A DNA stretch of 64,000 bases from UBA6168 sp964442355 (GTDB taxonomy: Bacteria > Bacteroidota > Bacteroidia > Chitinophagales > Saprospiraceae): contig CAYTZS010000001.1 of the NCBI GenBank assembly GCA_964442355.1, positions 1 through 64,000 of the forward strand. The letters run 5' to 3'. The translations under genes were made by a program, and so were the position numbers. Shown piece by piece: positions 26,241 to 36,903 of this stretch. The number at the start of each line of letters is the position of its first letter. Within the stretch, counting starts at the first letter, position 1. Below the pieces are notes generated by a model. It did no database searches and was not told the origin of the DNA. It was given only the letters and a program-made list of their open reading frames with translations.

Positions 26241-27494
26241 TTAAGCCATGACTCTCGCCATGTACTTTTCTGCGGCTTCCCTGTAAGCTCCCTGATCAAG
26301 TTTGGATTTCACAGCCTTGAAGGCGGCAATCGTCTCGTCAATGTCCTCCTTCGTGTGTACCGAGGTAGGAATGAGCCGGAGTATGTTCATGCCTTTTGGC
26401 ACTACCGGGTAAACGACGATTGAGCAGAAAACGCCGTAATTCTCCCGCATGTCGTGGATGAGTGCCAATGCCTCGCCCACTTCGCCAGGCATGTACACTG
26501 GCGTAACGCAGGAGTTGGTGTCGCCGATGTCGAAACCGGCGGCTTTCAGGCCGTTTTGCAACAACCGCACGTTTTCCCACAGGCGCTCCCGAAGCTCGGG
26601 GCGGGTGCGGATGAGGTCAAGGCGTTTCAACGCACCGACGACGATGGGCATTGGGACTGATTTTGCAAAAATCTGCGAGCGCATCGTGAAGCGGAGGTGC
26701 TCCATCACGAATTTTTCGCCAGCGAAAAAAGCGCCGATGCTGGCCATGCTTTTTGCGAAGGTGGAGAAATAAATGTCCACATCGGCCATCACGCCCTGCT
26801 CTTCGCAGGCACCTGCACCAGTTGGGCCCATCATGCCGAAGCCGTGCGCATCGTCCACCAAGAGGCGGAACTGGTACTTGTCCTTGAGGGCACAGATTTC
26901 ACGCAATTTGCCTTGGTCGCCCCGCATACCGAACACACCTTCAGTGATGACGAGGATGCCACCGCCCGTTTCTGCAACGAGCTTGGTAGCACGCTCAAGG
27001 TTTTTGTCGAGGCTGGCCACGTTGTTGTGCTCGAAAGCAAAGCGCTTGCCGTGGTGCAAACGAACACCGTCCACGATGCAGGCATGAGACTCGGCGTCGT
27101 ACACGATGACGTCGTGGCGGGTCACGAGGGCGTCAATGGCGGACAGGATGCCCTGGTAGCCGTAGTTGACGAGCAGCGCTTTTTCCTTGCCGATGAAGTC
27201 GGCCAATTCATTTTCGAGTTGGTCGTGGTACTTGGTGGCACCGCTCATCATGCGGGCGCCCATCGGGTAGGCCATGCCCCAGTCCTTGGCGGCTTGGGCG
27301 TCGGCTTCCCGCACTTCTGGGTGGTTGGCGAGGCCGAAGTAGTTGTTGATGCTCCAGCAGATAACCTCCCGGCCATTGAAACGCATGCGGTTGCCCAAAT
27401 CACCTTCCAGCTTTGGGAACATGAAATAGCCGTCGCCGATTTCTTGGTATTTGCCCAATGGCCCACGACTCCTGAATTTTTCGAATAAATCCAT
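26241..27494 (-). CDS. Alpha-oxoamine synthase (serine palmitoyltransferase / cysteate acyltransferase-like)
   Basis: A 417-residue PLP enzyme of the AONS family, which condenses an amino acid with an acyl thioester. Conserved elements: 'NNYFGLANHPEVRE' near 50, 'GARMMSGATKYHDQLE' near 80-94, 'DAESHAC' near 133, 'DDAHGFG' at 214-220 and the PLP Lys248 in 'STFAKSMAS'. The close match to the Bacteroidota lipid subgroup ('GPLGKYQEIGDGYFMFPKLEG' N-terminus) suggests the first step of sphingolipid synthesis (serine plus palmitoyl) or of sulfonolipid synthesis (cysteate plus acyl-ACP). Sequence alone does not decide between them. A structured leader precedes the gene. Confidence 0.8.
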   Translation of the reverse strand: MDLFEKFRSRGPLGKYQEIGDGYFMFPKLEGDLGNRMRFNGREVICWSINNYFGLANHPEVREADAQAAKDWGMAYPMGARMMSGATKYHDQLENELADFIGKEKALLVNYGYQGILSAIDALVTRHDVIVYDAESHACIVDGVRLHHGKRFAFEHNNVASLDKNLERATKLVAETGGGILVITEGVFGMRGDQGKLREICALKDKYQFRLLVDDAHGFGMMGPTGAGACEEQGVMADVDIYFSTFAKSMASIGAFFAGEKFVMEHLRFTMRSQIFAKSVPMPIVVGALKRLDLIRTRPELRERLWENVRLLQNGLKAAGFDIGDTNSCVTPVYMPGEVGEALALIHDMRENYGVFCSIVVYPVVPKGMNILRLIPTSVHTKEDIDETIAAFKAVKSKLDQGAYREAAEKYMARVMA

Positions 27495-27514
27495 GTTTGC
27501 GAAGTTTTCTTTTT

Positions 27515-27592
27515 ACGAAAAAAAGCTGTGCCCAACGGCTCAAAAAGCGGGACTATCGCAAGTCCTGGTTTTTGAAACGATTGGCACAGCTT
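27515..27592 (-). promoter_or_regulatory. Nested stem-loop leader / terminator before the oxoamine synthase
   Basis: Read on the minus strand: an outer stem AAAGCTGTGCC-AA / TTG-GGCACAGCTTT, an inner stem TCAAAAA / TTTTTGA and an apical stem GGACT / AGTCC with a six-base loop, then a run of seven T ending about 20 bases before the start codon. It can be the terminator of the upstream unknown gene (stop at 27648), or, because a TACCTTTG box lies at 27622-27615 just before it, an attenuator in the leader. Confidence 0.6.
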
Positions 27593-27614
27593 TCTTAACG
27601 AGGTGAATGTGATG

Positions 27615-27622
27615 CAAAGGTA
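27615..27622 (-). promoter_or_regulatory. Possible -7 box for the oxoamine synthase
   Basis: TACCTTTG on the minus strand between the upstream stop (27648) and the structured leader. No good -33 box seen. Confidence 0.4.
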
Positions 27623-27647
27623 GAAAATGTTTGGTAAACTGGGACGC

Positions 27648-28133
27648 TCACGCCACTGTCAGCACATCTATCACCGTCTTAAGGGCCACGAACATGGGCT
27701 CCCGACCCTCTGGGGTGATGCTGAACGACTCGCCTTCTTCGTTTTCGGCTTCGCCGGTAAGGGCATCCTCAACGAAGGCCATGAGGTCTTCCTCCTGCGA
27801 TTTTTCAAAGAAAACATCCAGACGCTTGTGAAAATCGGTGGCCTTGGAAGATTCCATCAGCGACCAGTTGGCTTCTTCGGCCTCGGTGATGTCTTCCTCG
27901 CCGATGATGGGCAGGTCTTCCGTGTTGGCGGCCTCCACGGACTTGAAAATGGCCAAGGCCAGGTACAGCAGAAAATCCTCCTCGTCCTGCGAGAAGACGC
28001 CTTCGTTGTCGCCAATCAGGTACGAGAACAGTGCTGGCTGCTTGGCAGCAAACTCCCGCACGGCCTGCTCGTAATCTACCGCTTGGTTTTCAAAGTTTTC
28101 AAGGACCTTGTCGATGATGGCTTCCGTTATCAT
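27648..28133 (-). CDS. Acidic protein of unknown function
   Basis: A 161-residue soluble protein I do not recognise. It is strongly acidic (clusters such as 'GEEDITEAEEANW' and 'ENEEGESFSITPEG') and appears mostly helical, with no signal peptide or membrane segment. I use the ATG at 28133 ('MITEAIIDKVLENF'); the upstream ATG at 28214 would cross the divergent promoter region. It lies between the oxoamine synthase and the divergent radical SAM gene and is probably transcribed alone. Confidence 0.65.
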   Translation of the reverse strand: MITEAIIDKVLENFENQAVDYEQAVREFAAKQPALFSYLIGDNEGVFSQDEEDFLLYLALAIFKSVEAANTEDLPIIGEEDITEAEEANWSLMESSKATDFHKRLDVFFEKSQEEDLMAFVEDALTGEAENEEGESFSITPEGREPMFVALKTVIDVLTVA

Positions 28134-28174
28134 GTTAGATTTGAGATAAAAAGATAAAGTAAAAAATTCGGGGA

Positions 28175-28206
28175 CAAAAGTAGTGAGGACTTCCTTCATA
28201 CTTTTG
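28175..28206. promoter_or_regulatory. Back-to-back -7 boxes of divergent genes
   Basis: TACTTTTG on the minus strand (28182-28175) points to the acidic-protein gene, and TACTTTTG on the plus strand (28199-28206) to the radical SAM gene. The same octamer in inverted orientation, 16 bases apart, implies that the two promoters share space. Confidence 0.5.
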
Positions 28207-28242
28207 CCTTTCACCTGGTTTGTTGCACTTTATTAACTGCAA

Positions 28243-29271
28243 ATGAAGATTTACCGCCACGATGCCTTGAATTTCCTCGGCAAGCTCACGCTGCGCCGGG
28301 CTTGGAACGTGGCGAAGATATTCGCCTCCTACCACCTTACCCGCCTGCTCCGACGCCCCGTGCAGTGGGGGCTACCGATGACCATCTCGCTGGAGCCGAC
28401 CACTGCCTGCAACCTCCGCTGCCCGGAATGCCCCAGCGGCCTGCGGGCCTTCACCCGCCCGACGGGCAATTTGAAGGAGGATTTTTTCCGAAAAACCATT
28501 GACGAGCTGCACCGGGAACTGCTCTACCTCATCTTCTACTTTCAGGGCGAGCCGTACATCAACCCCAAGTTCTTGGACATGGTGCGCCATGCCCGTGAGC
28601 GGGGCTTGTACACCATTACCAGCACCAATGGCCATTTTTTGAACGACGAAAATGCCCGACGAACCATCGAGTCGGGGCTGGACAGGCTCATCATCTCGGT
28701 GGATGGCACGACGCAGGACACCTACGAGAGCTACCGCAAGGAGGGGAATTTGGAGGTGGTGCTGCAAGGCGCAAGGAACGTGGTGAAGTGGAAACGGGCG
28801 CTGAAATCGAAGACGCCGCACCTCATTTTCCAGTTCCTGGTGGTGCGTCCCAACGAGCACCAAATCCCCGACATCTACCGCCTCGCCGAAGAAATCGGCA
28901 TTGACGAAGTGAAACTGAAAACGGCCCAAGTGTACGACTACGAGCATGTCAACGACCTGATTCCCAGTTTGAAAAAATACGCCCGTTACGAAGAAAAAAC
29001 CGACGGCACCTGGCGGGTGAAGAACGAACTGCTCAACCACTGCTGGAAGCTCTGGCATGCTTGCGTCATCACCTGGGACGGCCTCGTGGTGCCCTGCTGC
29101 TTCGACAAGGACGCCCTGCACCGCCTCGGTGACCTGAAAAAACTGCCCTTCCGGGAAATCTGGCAGGGCGAGGCTTACCAGCAATTCCGCCGCTCGCTGC
29201 TGGCTGGGCGCGACCAGATTGACATTTGCACGAACTGCACGGAGGGCTGCAAGGTGTGGGCGGAGGAATGA
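28243..29271 (+). CDS. Radical SAM protein with SPASM domain
   Basis: A 342-residue iron-sulfur enzyme. The radical SAM cluster motif is C56-x3-C60-x2-C63 in 'TACNLRCPECPSG', followed by 'GEPYINP' (the GGEP-like SAM contact) and 'ISVDGTTQDTYESYRK'. The C-terminal SPASM domain has Cys at 'NHCWKLWHAC', 'VPCCFDKD' and 'CTNCTEGC', predicting auxiliary clusters. SPASM members modify peptides or act in cofactor or glycan synthesis; no peptide substrate gene is visible alongside, so the reaction is open. Start codon follows directly a divergent promoter region. Confidence 0.85.
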   Translation: MKIYRHDALNFLGKLTLRRAWNVAKIFASYHLTRLLRRPVQWGLPMTISLEPTTACNLRCPECPSGLRAFTRPTGNLKEDFFRKTIDELHRELLYLIFYFQGEPYINPKFLDMVRHARERGLYTITSTNGHFLNDENARRTIESGLDRLIISVDGTTQDTYESYRKEGNLEVVLQGARNVVKWKRALKSKTPHLIFQFLVVRPNEHQIPDIYRLAEEIGIDEVKLKTAQVYDYEHVNDLIPSLKKYARYEEKTDGTWRVKNELLNHCWKLWHACVITWDGLVVPCCFDKDALHRLGDLKKLPFREIWQGEAYQQFRRSLLAGRDQIDICTNCTEGCKVWAEE

Positions 29272-29272
29272 A

Positions 29273-29305
29273 AGTTTCGAGTTTTGAGTGGTGAGTTTTG
29301 AGTTA
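29273..29305. repeat. Single-armed stutter after the radical SAM gene
   Basis: The word gagttttgag(t) occurs in about three tandem variants right after the stop at 29271 and runs to the opposing stop at 29303. No complementary arm is present. Confidence 0.55.
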
Positions 29306-29713
29306 GGGATTGCGTTCCTTCGCCTCCTTCTCAAAATCCTTCAGCAACAACCGCAGTGCCCCTGCCGAAATCCAAATCTCGCCGAGGCTGAGGGCCAACG
29401 ACGCCATCATCAACAACAGCGCTACGACGAAGGCCCAAGTGGCTGCCCCCTGTTTTTCCCAAAACAACAGGAACATGCACACGAAGCACATGAGGAAGCT
29501 GGCGATGCCGAAGGTCTGCATCAGGCGTATCAGGTTCAGCCGCTTGCGCAAATGCACGATCTGCTCCCGCAGCACGGGCTGGCTGTCCTTTTGGTAGCGC
29601 TCGTGCAGGTTGCGGATGAGGTTGGCGATGGCCAAGAACTTGTTGGTATAAGCCAGCAACAGCAGCGAGATGGCGGGGAACAGCAGGGCGGGGGTGGCGA
29701 AGGTGATTTGCAT
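29303..29713 (-). CDS. DUF2721 membrane protein
   Basis: A 136-residue inner-membrane protein with three predicted membrane segments (about 5-28, 60-85, 92-115). 'PALLFPAISLLLLAYTNKFLAI' and 'LRKRLNLIRLMQTFGI' are typical of DUF2721, a family of unknown role. The frame is open much further upstream through the 42-bp repeats, but I start at the ATG 29713 because the upstream 112 residues are just translated repeat plus intergenic sequence. Confidence 0.8.
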   Translation of the reverse strand: MQITFATPALLFPAISLLLLAYTNKFLAIANLIRNLHERYQKDSQPVLREQIVHLRKRLNLIRLMQTFGIASFLMCFVCMFLLFWEKQGAATWAFVVALLLMMASLALSLGEIWISAGALRLLLKDFEKEAKERNP

Positions 29714-29833
29714 GGATGGTGTAGGTGATTTTTTGTCAAAAATAGCGGGAATAGAGCACTTGGGTAGGTTAGAACTGCTTGGGGCTGGTTTGGCAGTTTT
29801 TAAAATGACTTTCGATTTCGTTGAAAACTTCAT

Positions 29834-30060
29834 GCACATTTGTACATGCTCATTTGAAAATGTTCGAAAGCTATTACGCATTTGTACATGCTCATTCGAA
29901 AATGTTCGAAAGCTATTGCACATTTGTACATGCTCATTCGAAAATGTTCGGAAGCTATTGCACAATTGTATATGCTCATCCGAAAATGTTCGAAAGCTAT
30001 TGCACATTTGTACATGCTCATCCGAAAATGTTCGAAGGATAATGTACATTTGTACAGATG
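29834..30060. repeat. Array of 42-bp direct repeats
   Basis: Five full units plus a partial sixth with a strict 42-base period (the 'atttgtaca' landmark occurs at 29838, 29880, 29922, 29964, 30006 and 30048). Each unit contains TTTGTACATGCTCAT, then TTCGAAAATGTTCGAA-like inverted elements and AGCTATTGCACA. Units differ by a few substitutions. No spacers, so it is not CRISPR. In the last unit CACATTTG becomes TACATTTG, a perfect -7 box for the following plus-strand gene. Confidence 0.9.
30045..30052 (+). promoter_or_regulatory. -7 box formed in the last 42-bp repeat
   Basis: TACATTTG, about 54 bases ahead of the start codon at 30106. The five upstream repeats would then lie as an upstream array next to this promoter. 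Confidence 0.45.
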
Positions 30061-30105
30061 CTTTTCAAATAGCATTTCAACACAGTTACAAAAATACCAT
30101 AGCCA

Positions 30106-30798
30106 ATGATGGACCTCCGCAACTACTACAGAAACCCGTTTGACTCCAACCGCATCGGCGACGACAACCTGCGGATGTTCACGCAAGACCACATCCAGCG
30201 CACCACGGCCAACAACAATTCGGGTATCTATACCGCCATCATCGACGCTACCACCCCATTGATGAATGCCTTTGCCACGGGCATCAACGACGAAAACCTC
30301 CGTGCCGCCATCAAAAAAGGCGAGACATTGCAAGTCTACAAACTGCTTGATTTGTTCATAAAAACCACTGCCCGCCGGGAGGGGACCGTGCGGAGCGTCT
30401 TCGGTGCCGATTCGCCGGAGTACCTCATGTTTTTTCCCAATGGGTTGACGGAATATGCAAAACCCAGCATAGCCAAGGCAATGACGCTGATGAAAAGGAT
30501 GGAGGCCGCCACCGCCCAGTATGCCGCCCAGTTGGGGGCAGACATCGCCGCCGAGTTCGCCGACATCCGTGCCCAATACGAGCTGCTCCGCAACAAGCAA
30601 CTGCTGGCCTTCGGCGACGTGGAACGCCTGCGCAGCATCACGGCAAGTGCCCGAAAGGCGCTGGTGGGGCAGCTGTACCTGAATCTCCTGTTCATCGCCA
30701 GCCAGAACGTGGGGCATCCCGATCGGGCGGATGATTTTATGGAGCAAACCATCATTCGGCCTTCCCGCAAGAAGGCTGGTGGCAAGAAGGTTTTATAA
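30106..30798 (+). CDS. Unknown helical protein behind the 42-bp repeat array
   Basis: A 230-residue soluble protein I do not recognise. It starts at the ATG 30106 (a second ATG follows immediately), has no signal peptide or membrane segment, looks all-helical, and ends with a basic tail ('RPSRKKAGGKKVL'). Local features are 'IYTAIIDATTPLMNAF' and 'GADSPEYLMFFPNGLTEY'. The basic tail might bind nucleic acid, but this is only a suggestion. Its promoter appears to be embedded in the last unit of the repeat array, and a hairpin follows its stop codon within seven bases. Confidence 0.7.
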   Translation: MMDLRNYYRNPFDSNRIGDDNLRMFTQDHIQRTTANNNSGIYTAIIDATTPLMNAFATGINDENLRAAIKKGETLQVYKLLDLFIKTTARREGTVRSVFGADSPEYLMFFPNGLTEYAKPSIAKAMTLMKRMEAATAQYAAQLGADIAAEFADIRAQYELLRNKQLLAFGDVERLRSITASARKALVGQLYLNLLFIASQNVGHPDRADDFMEQTIIRPSRKKAGGKKVL

Positions 30799-30831
30799 AA
30801 AAATAAGGAGGCGACTTCACGTCGCCTCCTT
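30796..30831 (-). terminator. Terminator between convergent genes
   Basis: A perfect 11-bp stem AAGGAGGCGAC / GTCGCCTCCTT (30805-30831, loop ttcac). The T-rich run is on the minus strand, so it best serves the S9 peptidase gene, but the hairpin also ends the plus-strand gene. Confidence 0.8.
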
Positions 30832-30867
30832 ACTGGGTTGCTGCATTTACCACGCCCAATAGCCCCT

Positions 30868-33741
30868 TCAATCCACCCCCTGCCGTATCCCTTTCTCCAC
30901 CGCTGGCACGCCCCGCACCATCCACTGTGGCATCGGTTTGTCCATCAAAAAGTGGTCGAAGTACTGGCTCATGCGCAGCTGGAAATCCTTGCGGTTTTGG
31001 AGCTTCACGGGCCAGTGCGGTTCGTCGTTGTAGTTGAGCATCCAAGCGGGCTTGCCAAGGCGGCGCAGCGCCGTGAAGTACTCGATGCCTTGGTACCAGG
31101 GCACGTGTCCGTCGGCATCGTTGGCCATGATGAGCACAGGCGTGTTCACCTTGTCCATCGTGAACAGCGGCGAGTTCTCCATGTAGCGCAGCGGGTACTC
31201 CCAGATGCTGCCACCGATTCGGCTCTGCGTGTGCTCGTACTGGAACTGGCGGCTCAGGCCAGTCTGCCAGCGGATGCCGCCGTAGGCCGAAAGCATGTTC
31301 ACCACGGGCGCACCGCTTTCGGCACATTTGAAGATGTCCGTCTTCGTAATGAGGTAGGCCACCTGATAGCCGCCCCAGCTGTGCCCCTGCACCCCGATGC
31401 GGGCCTTGTCCACAAAGCCCTTCTCAATCAGCGAAGTCACGCCCGGCACCACGGCGTCGTAGCAGCTCTCGCCGGGATAGCCCGTGCGGTACGGGATGTC
31501 GGGGTTGAAAATGAGATAACCCCGGCTGGCATAATACGAGTAAACGACGCTGCTGCGAGCCGGATACGGCGCCCGGTACTGGTGAAGGTCATCGCTGCTG
31601 CGCTCGTAGAAGTTCACGATCATTGGGTACTGCTTCTTCGGGTCGAAGCCTTCGGGCTTCACCAGCAGGCCCTGCAAGCGCTGGCCATCCAGCGACGTCC
31701 ATTCGTACAGCTCGATGCTGCCCCAACGGTAGTCGGCCTGCTGCGGATTGGCGTTGCTCACTTTCTTGGGTTTTTGGAGGGTAAAATCGGCGTACAGCAG
31801 GTCAGGGAAGGTCTGGAAATTCTCCTTCGTAAACAGCAGCCGTTCGGCGTCCTTTGCCTTCTGCGGCGAGGCCGAATAAGCAAATGCCTCCTTCACCAAC
31901 TGGATGGGCTGCCCTGCCCCCAACAGCAGCAGCGCATAGCCCTCGGCCTTGGTTTTTTCGTCAAAAACATGCAGGAACAAGCGCTGGCCGGGCATCACAT
32001 AGCGCTCCTCCGGGTCGAGGCGGATGAAGCGGTAGCGGGTGCGGTTGGCACGTCCGTTGGTCAGGTTCACCGGAGCGCTCTGCCCCGTGGGGTCCAGCTG
32101 CCAGATGTCGTAGCGGTCGTACACCAACAGGTTGGTGCTCGCCCCAGTCGAGTCACCAATCCACGTAGCCATGCCGTAGCTGGATGGGTAGTCCGGCACG
32201 TCGTTCAGTTCATCCGCAAACGACACCGTGCGGTTGTCGGTGAGGCGGCGCAGCATGGCATCCTTCACAGAGTAGGCGAACCATGCCGTGTCTAGGTCGC
32301 TGAACCAGTACACGAAATTGCCGCCCGGCGACAGGCGTGGGTTGCCCCGCAGCCCTTTGGTTACTTCCTTGCGGCTGCCCGTCGCCTCGTCCACGACGAA
32401 GACGTCTTCCCTGCCCTCGCCTTCCCACGATATTTGTTTCAAATACGGCTGGTCGTTGATGCCAAGCGCCACGCCAGCAGCCCGGTCGGGGGCGTAGCTC
32501 ATCGTGGGCAAGTCGGTGGCGGCCAGCGGCACGAATTTGTTTTGGGCGACGTGCCAGACCACGTCGTACGTGCGTTTTCGTTCCTGCTCCACGAGGGTCT
32601 TCTGGTTGGTGTGCAGCCGCCCATCGGTATAGGCCCAGACCTCCACGTTCACAATTTCGTCATCGAGCAAATTGGTGTCTTGGAGGATGGGCGGCGGCGC
32701 CATGCCGAGGTAGAGCTTCGAGCCGTCCTTGCTGAAAACTGGGGCAGCGTGTTCGCTCACCCGCCAGGTTTTTGGCAAAAATTGCGAAGCGGAATCGGCG
32801 ATGATATTGGCCCGCTCCAAGCCCTCCTGCCAGTAGCAAAGCCCGAAGGGCGGCACCTGTGCCTTGGCCGTATCAAGGTTGGCGAAGAAGGCCAACTGCG
32901 TGCCTTTCTCATTGAAAGCCAGTTGTTTGTAATCGCCTTTTTGTTGTATCAATGGCCGCAGTTGCCGCAGGGCGCAGTTGAACAAATAGACGCCTTCCAG
33001 CAGCGTTGAGTCCGGTGTGCCACTGGTGTTGATGAGGATGCGGCCACCCGACTTGGCCAGTTTGTAGTCCCGCACGAAGGCAATGGTATCGGCCCGTTGC
33101 GTGGCCAGTTCGAGCAGCACGAGCTTCGAGCCGGTGTCTTTGCCCTCTTTTTTCTCCTTCTTTTTCTTCTCCTTTTTTTCCGCCTTCGGCGAAACGGGTT
33201 CCGTGACCATGGCCAGCGAGTCGGGCTTTACGGTGGTGGTGTCGGTGCTGGCTTTTGCTTCTTCCTTCGGCTTGAACGGCTCCAATTGGTAGGCCAGCCA
33301 GCCGTCCCAGTCTTCGGGCATGGTAAACGACTTGACGTCAGGCACTTTTTTCAGTACGCCCGTGCCGAGGTGCAGTATGCCGAGCGAGTCTTTGGTGAGT
33401 TCTTCCTTTTTCAGCTTGCGGCGGCGTTGCGCCTTGAGCGAGTCTTCGAACGGCTTGATTTTGAACGCAAGGAACTGGTTGTCAGCAGAAAACGCAGCGC
33501 CTTCGCCCCGCTCGAAGCTGCGGCTGCTGTTTTTGGCAGCATTCCAGACGATGAGCTTGCCGTCGCCCTCCTCGGCTTTCAGTGTGTAGGCCACCCAGTT
33601 GCCGTCGTTGGAGATTTTTGGCGACTGTACCTGGTTCCAGCGAACGAGGTCAGCAGGTTCGAGTTGGCGCTTGGCGGGAGCTTGAGCAGCCATTTGCGCC
33701 AGCGAAAGAAAAAAAGCGATTGGAAATAAGAACTGTTTCAT
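30868..33741 (-). CDS. Secreted S9 (prolyl oligopeptidase family) peptidase
   Basis: A 957-residue exported serine peptidase. Start at 33741 gives a signal peptide ('KQFLFPIAFFLSLAQMAAQ'); the upstream codons to 33897 precede the promoter. The N-terminal two thirds form a beta-propeller-like region interrupted by a Lys/Glu-rich insertion (near 240-260, 'KAEKKEKKKKEKKEGKD'). The C-terminal alpha/beta-hydrolase has the catalytic Ser near 788 in 'GHSWGGY', Asp near 875 in 'NDADGH' and His near 909 in 'EPHWPVK'. Such large Bacteroidota S9 enzymes are periplasmic or surface dipeptidyl peptidases. Specificity unknown. Confidence 0.88.
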   Translation of the reverse strand: MKQFLFPIAFFLSLAQMAAQAPAKRQLEPADLVRWNQVQSPKISNDGNWVAYTLKAEEGDGKLIVWNAAKNSSRSFERGEGAAFSADNQFLAFKIKPFEDSLKAQRRRKLKKEELTKDSLGILHLGTGVLKKVPDVKSFTMPEDWDGWLAYQLEPFKPKEEAKASTDTTTVKPDSLAMVTEPVSPKAEKKEKKKKEKKEGKDTGSKLVLLELATQRADTIAFVRDYKLAKSGGRILINTSGTPDSTLLEGVYLFNCALRQLRPLIQQKGDYKQLAFNEKGTQLAFFANLDTAKAQVPPFGLCYWQEGLERANIIADSASQFLPKTWRVSEHAAPVFSKDGSKLYLGMAPPPILQDTNLLDDEIVNVEVWAYTDGRLHTNQKTLVEQERKRTYDVVWHVAQNKFVPLAATDLPTMSYAPDRAAGVALGINDQPYLKQISWEGEGREDVFVVDEATGSRKEVTKGLRGNPRLSPGGNFVYWFSDLDTAWFAYSVKDAMLRRLTDNRTVSFADELNDVPDYPSSYGMATWIGDSTGASTNLLVYDRYDIWQLDPTGQSAPVNLTNGRANRTRYRFIRLDPEERYVMPGQRLFLHVFDEKTKAEGYALLLLGAGQPIQLVKEAFAYSASPQKAKDAERLLFTKENFQTFPDLLYADFTLQKPKKVSNANPQQADYRWGSIELYEWTSLDGQRLQGLLVKPEGFDPKKQYPMIVNFYERSSDDLHQYRAPYPARSSVVYSYYASRGYLIFNPDIPYRTGYPGESCYDAVVPGVTSLIEKGFVDKARIGVQGHSWGGYQVAYLITKTDIFKCAESGAPVVNMLSAYGGIRWQTGLSRQFQYEHTQSRIGGSIWEYPLRYMENSPLFTMDKVNTPVLIMANDADGHVPWYQGIEYFTALRRLGKPAWMLNYNDEPHWPVKLQNRKDFQLRMSQYFDHFLMDKPMPQWMVRGVPAVEKGIRQGVD

Positions 33742-33747
33742 AGGTAG

Positions 33748-33777
33748 CAAAGGTATCTTTTTTGGGAAACGGGCAAA
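33748..33777 (-). promoter_or_regulatory. Promoter of the S9 peptidase gene, nearly leaderless
   Basis: On the minus strand: TTTG (33777-33774), 18 bases, TACCTTTG (33755-33748). Transcription would begin at or a few bases before the ATG at 33741, so the mRNA would have almost no leader. Confidence 0.65.
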
Positions 33778-33931
33778 GCGGCGAGGCCCGTCAACCTGCA
33801 TTTTCGCTGGGATAATGTTTGAAGTCGCTTCCACCCTTGCCTTAAAAATCACTACCTTCGCCCCCTGTGCGCCCGAACATTCATGCCGATTTTTCATTTA
33901 GTTTCAAACACGGCAAACACCAGTCTTTTTC

Positions 33932-36856
<2,925 letters not shown>

Positions 36857-36903
36857 TTTTTCCCTACCTTTCCCCTTATTTTTCATCACAAAAAACACTC
36901 GCC

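Noticed and set aside
29834..30060. CRISPR-like array
   Set aside because: The 42-bp units are contiguous, with no unique spacers, and no cas genes are near.
30838..32295. Long plus-strand frame opposite the S9 peptidase
   Set aside because: Shadow of the peptidase gene, whose catalytic motifs and length are convincing on the minus strand; the same applies to the frame opposite the metallophosphoesterase (48277-49806).
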